From positions 1 through 8,349 of the forward strand of contig CAYHBX010000038.1 in assembly GCA_964355005.1 (NCBI GenBank): 8,349 nucleotides of DNA. Reading direction: 5' to 3'. This DNA is from JAUSKF01 sp964355005 (GTDB lineage Bacteria; Patescibacteriota; Minisyncoccia; UBA6257; WO2-44-18). This document shows positions 5,220-8,349 of the stretch, in pieces; within the stretch, counting starts at the first letter, position 1; each line of letters starts with the position of its first letter. The notes below the pieces were generated by a model. It had not been told where the DNA came from, searched no databases, and saw nothing but the letters and a program-made list of their open reading frames with translations. The position numbers and the translations under genes are program-made.

Positions 5220-5714
5220 ATGGCAACCCAAACCGCAAAACTTAATTATCTGCACATCGCCCCACGAAAAGTGAGGCTGATTGCCAATACTTTAAAGGGT
5301 TTGTCGGTACAGGAAGCTGAAGCTCAGTTGGTTTTACGTGTTCAGCGTTCATCCCAACCTTTACTTAAATTGTTGCGTTCAGCGGTGAATAGTGCCCGGA
5401 ATAATAAAATGGATGTCACTAAACTTAAAGTTGATTCTATTCTGGTTAATGGAGGCCCGGTTCTGAAGCGTTTTTTGCCGCGCGCCCAGGGTCGCGCTAC
5501 TCCTATCCTGAAGAGAATGAGTCACGTTGTTTTGATTCTGAAAGAAGCGGAGAAAGTAAATAATAATCGTTTTGTTATCAATCCGCCGGCCAAGAAATCA
5601 AAGGCTCCCAGAAAGGAGAAAGTAAAGCCGGCCGCTCCGGAAGCCAGAAAAGAACAGTCGACCGAAAAGCGCGGGTTCTTTAAGCGCATGTTTAACCGCC
5701 GCGCCAGCGTATAA
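5220..5714 (+). CDS. rplV: 50S ribosomal protein L22 with a long basic C-terminal extension
   Basis: L22 contacts all 23S domains and its beta-hairpin lines the exit tunnel. The core (residues 1 to about 112) carries LNYLHIAPRKVRLIANTLKG, the helix LLKLLRSAVNSARNN, and the hairpin KRFLPRAQGRATPILKRMSHV (about 83-103). The last 50 residues or so (from about 114) form a Lys/Arg/Pro/Ala-rich tail ending in GFFKRMFNRRASV. The total of 164 residues exceeds the usual 110. Such tails are probably disordered and bind rRNA or lie at the subunit surface; the function is not known. The start is 2 nt after the rpsS stop, with no Shine-Dalgarno. Confidence 0.96.
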   Translation: MATQTAKLNYLHIAPRKVRLIANTLKGLSVQEAEAQLVLRVQRSSQPLLKLLRSAVNSARNNKMDVTKLKVDSILVNGGPVLKRFLPRAQGRATPILKRMSHVVLILKEAEKVNNNRFVINPPAKKSKAPRKEKVKPAAPEARKEQSTEKRGFFKRMFNRRASV

Positions 5715-5715
5715 A

Positions 5716-5733
5716 ATATCGAAATTTCGAAAT
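5716..5733. repeat. TCGAAATTTCGA palindrome in the rplV-rpsC gap
   Basis: TCGAAATTTCGA (5719-5730) is a perfect 12-bp palindrome and also two copies of TCGAAAT overlapping as a direct repeat. It fills much of the 32-nt gap before rpsC. There is no T-run or Shine-Dalgarno. It belongs with the other short AT-rich repeats in the gaps of this window. Its function is unknown. Confidence 0.5.
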
Positions 5734-5746
5734 ATAATCAAAAACC

Positions 5747-6436
5747 ATGGGACAGAAAATACAACCATTTAAATACCGCCTGGGAATAATCAATAATTGG
5801 AATTCCCGCTGGCTGCCGAAAAAACTGAATTTCAAGGACAGCCTTGAAGAAGATTTTGTGATCCGGAAAATGGTTAATGAGAAGATCGGTTTGGCCGGAA
5901 TCGTGAAAATTGAGATAGAGCGCGGCTCGGATAATTCCTTCCGTGTTTTCATCAAAGCCGCCCGTCCGGGTCTCGTGATCGGCCGCGGAGGAAAGGGAAT
6001 TGAAGATCTGTCCAAAGCTATTGAAGGCAGTTTACAGAAACTTTTTGCCAAGCGGAAAAAAGCCGAGGTCAAATTCTCCGTTCGTTTGACCGTTGAGGAA
6101 TTACGTCGGTCAGAAACCTCCGCCCAGTTCGTCGCTCAGTCTATCGCTTGGGATATGGAAAAGCGGCTTCCTTACCGCCGCACCTTGAAGAAATATATTG
6201 AGAATGTAATGCAGAACCGGGAGATACAAGGAGTCAAGATCCGCGTTTCCGGACGTTTGGATGGGAACGAGATCGCCCGCAGGGAATGGTTGGCCAAAGG
6301 AAAACTTCCTCTGCAAACATTGCGCGCCAATATTGATTACGGGGAAGCTCCTTCTTTTAACAGCTACGGCACCGTGGGTGTAAAAGTTTGGATATATAAA
6401 GGCGACGTTTTTGGTAACGAAAAACGGAGCATATAA
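5747..6436 (+). CDS. rpsC: 30S ribosomal protein S3
   Basis: S3 lies at the mRNA entry channel, where with S4 and S5 it forms the ribosomal helicase. The length of 229 residues is normal. It opens with MGQKIQPFKYRLGIINNWNSRW, a family signature. The KH domain has VIGRGGKGIEDL with the GXXG loop GRGG at residues 79-82. The C-terminal domain carries FVAQSIAWDMEKRLPYRRTLKK, GVKIRVSGRLDGNEIARREW and TLRANIDYGEAPSFNSYGTVGVKVWIYKGD, typical of the bacterial form. It lies 32 nt after rplV and 16 nt before rplP. Confidence 0.97.
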   Translation: MGQKIQPFKYRLGIINNWNSRWLPKKLNFKDSLEEDFVIRKMVNEKIGLAGIVKIEIERGSDNSFRVFIKAARPGLVIGRGGKGIEDLSKAIEGSLQKLFAKRKKAEVKFSVRLTVEELRRSETSAQFVAQSIAWDMEKRLPYRRTLKKYIENVMQNREIQGVKIRVSGRLDGNEIARREWLAKGKLPLQTLRANIDYGEAPSFNSYGTVGVKVWIYKGDVFGNEKRSI

Positions 6437-6452
6437 TCATTAAAACAAACCC

Positions 6453-6866
6453 ATGCTAGCCCCCAAAAAAGTAAAACATAGAAAATGGCACAAAGGACGC
6501 GCCCGGTGGAGAATGACCGAAACCCGCGGCACTACTTTGGCGTTCGGAAGTTTCGGATTAAAAGCGGAGACGGGAGCATGGGTGAATTCCCGGCAGATTG
6601 AAGCCGCCCGGAGAACTATCAGCAATTTTATTAAACGCGAAGGCAAGGTATGGATCCGGATCTTTCCGGATAAGCCGATAACTATGCGTCCCCCGGAGCT
6701 CACCATGGGCGGAGGGAAAGGAGCAGTTGATCATTATGTTTTCCCGGTCAAACCCGGAAGAGTTTTGTTTGAAATGGACGGAGTTTCCGCGGAAATCGCC
6801 AGAGAGGCATTGCGGCTGGCCGGATTTAAGTTGCCGGTAAGAACAAGGATCATAACAAAAAATTAA
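6453..6866 (+). CDS. rplP: 50S ribosomal protein L16
   Basis: L16 lies near the A-site tRNA elbow and is needed for late 50S maturation. The length of 137 residues is normal. The family sequence is clear: MLAPKKVKHRKWHKGR, LAFGSFGLKAETGAWVNSRQIEAARR, KVWIRIFPDKPIT, MGGGKGAVDHYVFPVKPGRVLFEMDGV and KLPVRTRIITK. At the position of E. coli Arg81, the arginine hydroxylated by YcfD, the alignment gives Thr (ELTMGGGKG against AVRMGKGKG), so that modification is not expected. The rpmC start follows 9 nt after the stop. Confidence 0.97.
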   Translation: MLAPKKVKHRKWHKGRARWRMTETRGTTLAFGSFGLKAETGAWVNSRQIEAARRTISNFIKREGKVWIRIFPDKPITMRPPELTMGGGKGAVDHYVFPVKPGRVLFEMDGVSAEIAREALRLAGFKLPVRTRIITKN

Positions 6867-6875
6867 TCCACCATT

Positions 6876-7082
6876 ATGAATAAAAAAGATTTCCAACAAC
6901 TTAAAACCAAGCCGGCGGAAGAGCTGAAGAAAATGGTAGGAGAATATAAGGACAAGATCTGGACATTAAGAGAAGACCTATTGAATGGAAAGGTAAAAAA
7001 TGTTAAAGAAATGCGAGACGCAAAAAAGACCGTCGCGCAGATTTTAACCATATTAAATGGTCATGACTATCATGGAAAATAA
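6876..7082 (+). CDS. rpmC: 50S ribosomal protein L29
   Basis: L29 is a small helical-hairpin protein beside L23 at the tunnel exit. The length of 68 residues is normal. It begins MNKKDFQQLKTKPAEELKKMV, with the second helix KNVKEMRDAKKTVAQILTIL matching the usual R..RR.IARI.T.L pattern. Its last 11 nt overlap the favoured rpsQ start in another frame, which suggests translational coupling. Confidence 0.94.
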   Translation: MNKKDFQQLKTKPAEELKKMVGEYKDKIWTLREDLLNGKVKNVKEMRDAKKTVAQILTILNGHDYHGK

Positions 7083-7326
7083 AACTAAAACAGTTCAAAA
7101 ACGGCGACTACAGGGCGTGGTAGTTTCCGACAAAATGCGGAAAACTGCCGTCGTGGCTGTTGAGCATACCCGGAAACATTCTAAGTACTTGAAGTACTAT
7201 ACTTTGACCACCCGCTTTAAGGCTCACAACGAGAATAATGAATTCAAGACGGGAGATAGGGTGATCATCGAAGAAACCCGGCCGCTTTCTAAAGAGAAGC
7301 GATGGCGGATAACGGGCAAAGTTTAA
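7072..7326 (+). CDS. rpsQ: 30S ribosomal protein S17
   Basis: S17 is a primary 16S rRNA-binding OB-fold protein. From the ATG at 7072 it has 84 residues, the family norm, with RRLQGVVVSDKMRKTAVVAVEHTRKHSKYLKYY, FKAHNENNEFKTGDRVIIEETRPLSKEKRW. In-frame ATGs at 7057 and 7063 would add five or three residues (MVMTI, MTI) that match nothing in the family. The 7072 start is preferred and overlaps the end of rpmC by 11 nt. No Shine-Dalgarno distinguishes the three, so the start is the only uncertain point. Confidence 0.94.
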   Translation: MENKTKTVQKRRLQGVVVSDKMRKTAVVAVEHTRKHSKYLKYYTLTTRFKAHNENNEFKTGDRVIIEETRPLSKEKRWRITGKV

Positions 7327-7342
7327 ATGTTTAAAGTTTAAA
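7321..7342 (+). repeat. Three tandem GTTTAAA units spanning the rpsQ stop
   Basis: GTTTAAAT (7321-7328), GTTTAAA (7329-7335) and GTTTAAA (7336-7342) lie end to end. The first unit supplies the last valine codon and the TAA stop of rpsQ. The array ends 7 nt before the rplN ATG. It shares its core with the 4851-4874 array. Its function is unknown. Confidence 0.65.
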
Positions 7343-7349
7343 GAAAAAC

Positions 7350-7718
7350 ATGATCCAAGAACGTTCAATTTTAAAAGTAGCTGATAATTCCGGGGCCAAA
7401 ACGGTCCGCTGCTTTAGGGTTCTTGGCGGAAGCCGGCGTCGCTACGCCGAAGTAGGGGATATTATTATCGCGTCCGTGCAAGTCGCGGAGCCGCGTAAAC
7501 CGATCAAGAAAAAAGACGTGATAAAGGCGGTGATCGTCCGCCAGCGAAAGCAACTACGGCGCGCGGATGGGTCATACGTCCGATTTGATGATAACGCCGT
7601 GGTCTTAATAGATGAGAAAAAACAGCCGAAAGGCACCCGCGTTTTTGGACCGATGGCCAGAGAGGTGAAAGAAAAAGGTTATGAAAGCATTGCCTCATTA
7701 GCAGAGGAACTTTTGTAA
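7350..7718 (+). CDS. rplN: 50S ribosomal protein L14
   Basis: L14 lies on the 50S face that meets the 30S and is the binding site of the silencing factor RsfS. The length of 122 residues is the exact family norm. It begins MIQERSILKVADNSGAKTVRCFRVLGGS and carries VGDIIIASVQVAEP, KKKDVIKAVIVRQRKQLRRADGSYVRFDDNAVVLID, GTRVFGPMAREV and the terminal SLAEELL. It is the last complete gene in canonical order; rplX begins 10 nt downstream. Confidence 0.97.
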   Translation: MIQERSILKVADNSGAKTVRCFRVLGGSRRRYAEVGDIIIASVQVAEPRKPIKKKDVIKAVIVRQRKQLRRADGSYVRFDDNAVVLIDEKKQPKGTRVFGPMAREVKEKGYESIASLAEELL

Positions 7719-7728
7719 AAACACGAAC

Positions 7729-7863
7729 ATGATTAAGAAAAACGACACAGTTAAAGTATTGAGCGGAAAAGACCGGGGGAAGACCGGAAAGGTGCTTTCC
7801 GTTGATCCGGTTGCCGGAAAGGTGATTTTGATTTGGAGGATATCCTGCAGGAAACATTCCTGA
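7729..7863 (+). pseudogene. rplX: 50S ribosomal protein L24, truncated by a sequence join
   Basis: L24 initiates 50S assembly through its KOW domain and is normally about 100-105 residues. The start is normal: MIKKNDTVKVLSGKDRGKTGKVLSVDPVAGKVIL is a clear L24 KOW motif (residues 1-34), 10 nt after rplN as expected. The family continuation (the VEGVN.VKKH region) is absent. Instead the frame reads ten unrelated residues (IWRISCRKHS) and stops at 7861-7863. From about 7821 the DNA encodes a sigma factor in another frame. The product would lack about two thirds of L24. Either the gene is broken here with an intact copy elsewhere, or the join is an assembly or amplification artefact; the latter is at least as likely. 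Confidence 0.85.
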
Positions 7864-8303
7864 AAGCCGTCAAATCCTCCAGTTCTTTTGAAGGGAGGAA
7901 CGAATCTTCACTCTTGACTTGGGTTTGCAGGATTGCCATAAATACTGTGGCTAGTCATAACCGGCAGCAGAAAACAGTAACCCGCAATCTTGGAGTGCGG
8001 GCGGAAATAGGAGAAGAAGTGTCTTTAATCGATGAAGTTCAAGAGAGTCAGGAAGATCGTCTGCTTCGCCGGGAGAAAGAGCGGCATATTGCCGAGAGCA
8101 TCAAGTCCTTGCCAAAGCATCATCGGATTATCGTATTGATGCGTCTGGAGGAATTAAGTATTAAAGAGATCGTCAAAATCACGGCTACGAAAGAGAATAC
8201 TGTAAAATCTCGCCTCTCACGCGCTCGAAGCAAGTTAAGGCCGATTCTCCGCGATAAAGGCATTATGGTAGCCGATAAAACGGGCCGTTTTACTAAGTTT
8301 TAG
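7833..8303 (+). CDS. ECF-type sigma-70 family factor, N-terminus missing at the join
   Basis: This is a sigma factor that would direct RNA polymerase to particular promoters. From the TTG at 7833 it has 156 residues. Region 2 is visible from EDILQETFLKAVKS through SFEG and LLTWVCRIAINTVASHNRQQ (about 2-46). A variable linker follows, then region 4 with LPKHHRIIVLMRLEELSIKEIVKITATKENTVKSRLSRARSKLRPIL (about 100-145), a helix-turn-helix typical of ECF factors. The helix of region 2.1 that normally precedes DLEDILQETF is missing. In-frame codons back to about 7821 (GDFDLED) still look like sigma, so the TTG is probably not the true start and no ribosome site supports it. It uses a different frame from rplX. 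No anti-sigma gene is visible. A perfect terminator follows. Confidence 0.85.
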   Translation: MEDILQETFLKAVKSSSSFEGRNESSLLTWVCRIAINTVASHNRQQKTVTRNLGVRAEIGEEVSLIDEVQESQEDRLLRREKERHIAESIKSLPKHHRIIVLMRLEELSIKEIVKITATKENTVKSRLSRARSKLRPILRDKGIMVADKTGRFTKF

Positions 8304-8309
8304 AGTCCG

Positions 8310-8340
8310 GACCACGGAACTATCCGTGGTCTTCCTTTTT
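8310..8340 (+). terminator. Intrinsic terminator after the sigma factor gene
   Basis: GACCACGGA (8310-8318) and TCCGTGGTC (8323-8331) form a perfect 9-bp stem with an ACTA loop, followed by TTCCTTTTT. It starts 6 nt after the sigma gene stop codon. It ends that transcription unit, which suggests the sigma gene is the last gene of its own original locus. Confidence 0.92.
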
Positions 8341-8349
8341 CTCTAATTT

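Noticed and set aside
7057..7071. Earlier ATGs (7057, 7063) as the rpsQ start
   Set aside because: The added residues MVMTI or MTI match nothing in S17, and 7072 gives the usual length. This is not decisive because no Shine-Dalgarno is present.
7729..8303. A genuine L24-sigma fusion protein
   Set aside because: The two parts are in different frames and the L24 frame stops at 7861-7863, so no fused product can be made without a frameshift.
1..8349. A novel defence, toxin or mobile gene system
   Set aside because: Apart from the sigma fragment every coding region is a core translation gene in canonical order; nothing supports an accessory system.

Overview
This window is a bacterial translation locus. 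It holds the end of the str operon (3' part of fusA, then tuf and rpsJ) followed by the first part of the S10/spc ribosomal protein cluster: rplC-rplD-rplW-rplB-rpsS-rplV-rpsC-rplP-rpmC-rpsQ-rplN, then the first third of rplX. Every gene is on the + strand and in the canonical bacterial order. The protein sequences, the almost complete lack of Shine-Dalgarno sequences, the A-rich leaders, a shortened L3, an unusual EF-Tu effector loop and AT-rich micro-repeats in the intergenic gaps together suggest a Patescibacteria (Candidate Phyla Radiation) genome, most likely Parcubacteria-like. That placement is inference; no taxonomic search was possible. TGA is not used as a sense codon in any gene here.

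Layout. Positions 1-576 encode the EF-G C-terminus. The 577-689 gap holds a good sigma70-type promoter for tuf (690-1892). A 97-bp AT-rich gap with direct and inverted repeats precedes rpsJ (1990-2322). A strong intrinsic terminator directly follows rpsJ, so S10 is transcriptionally separated from the genes it usually heads. The 331-bp gap 2323-2653 is the most structured non-coding part. It holds the terminator, four tandem CTAAAYY heptamers, a REP-like GGGG/CCCC palindrome, a roughly 135-bp segment with imperfect terminal inverted repeats flanked by 10-bp direct repeats, a candidate promoter whose -10 lies in a near-palindrome, and a 13-bp perfect hairpin ending 9 nt before the rplC start. 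From 2654 to 7718 eleven ribosomal protein genes are packed with gaps of 2-34 nt or short overlap, as one operon.

The cluster then breaks. rplX (L24) starts normally at 7729, but its family sequence stops after about 34 residues. At about 7821-7830 it runs into a different gene in another frame: an ECF-type sigma factor lacking its N-terminal part, followed by a perfect intrinsic terminator. The expected rest of the spc operon (rplE, rpsN, rpsH, rplF and so on) is absent. A short overlap at the join suggests a microhomology rearrangement or, at least as likely, an assembly or amplification chimera.

Together the genes encode two translation GTPases (EF-G and EF-Tu) and core 30S and 50S proteins around the decoding site, the peptidyl transferase centre (L2, L3, L4, L14, L16) and the exit tunnel (L4, L22, L23, L29). 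I found no defence system, CRISPR array, mobile-element gene, tRNA or rRNA gene. The points worth a second look are the rplX/sigma join, the EF-Tu switch I loop, the shortened L3, and the regulatory or mobile-looking gap before rplC.
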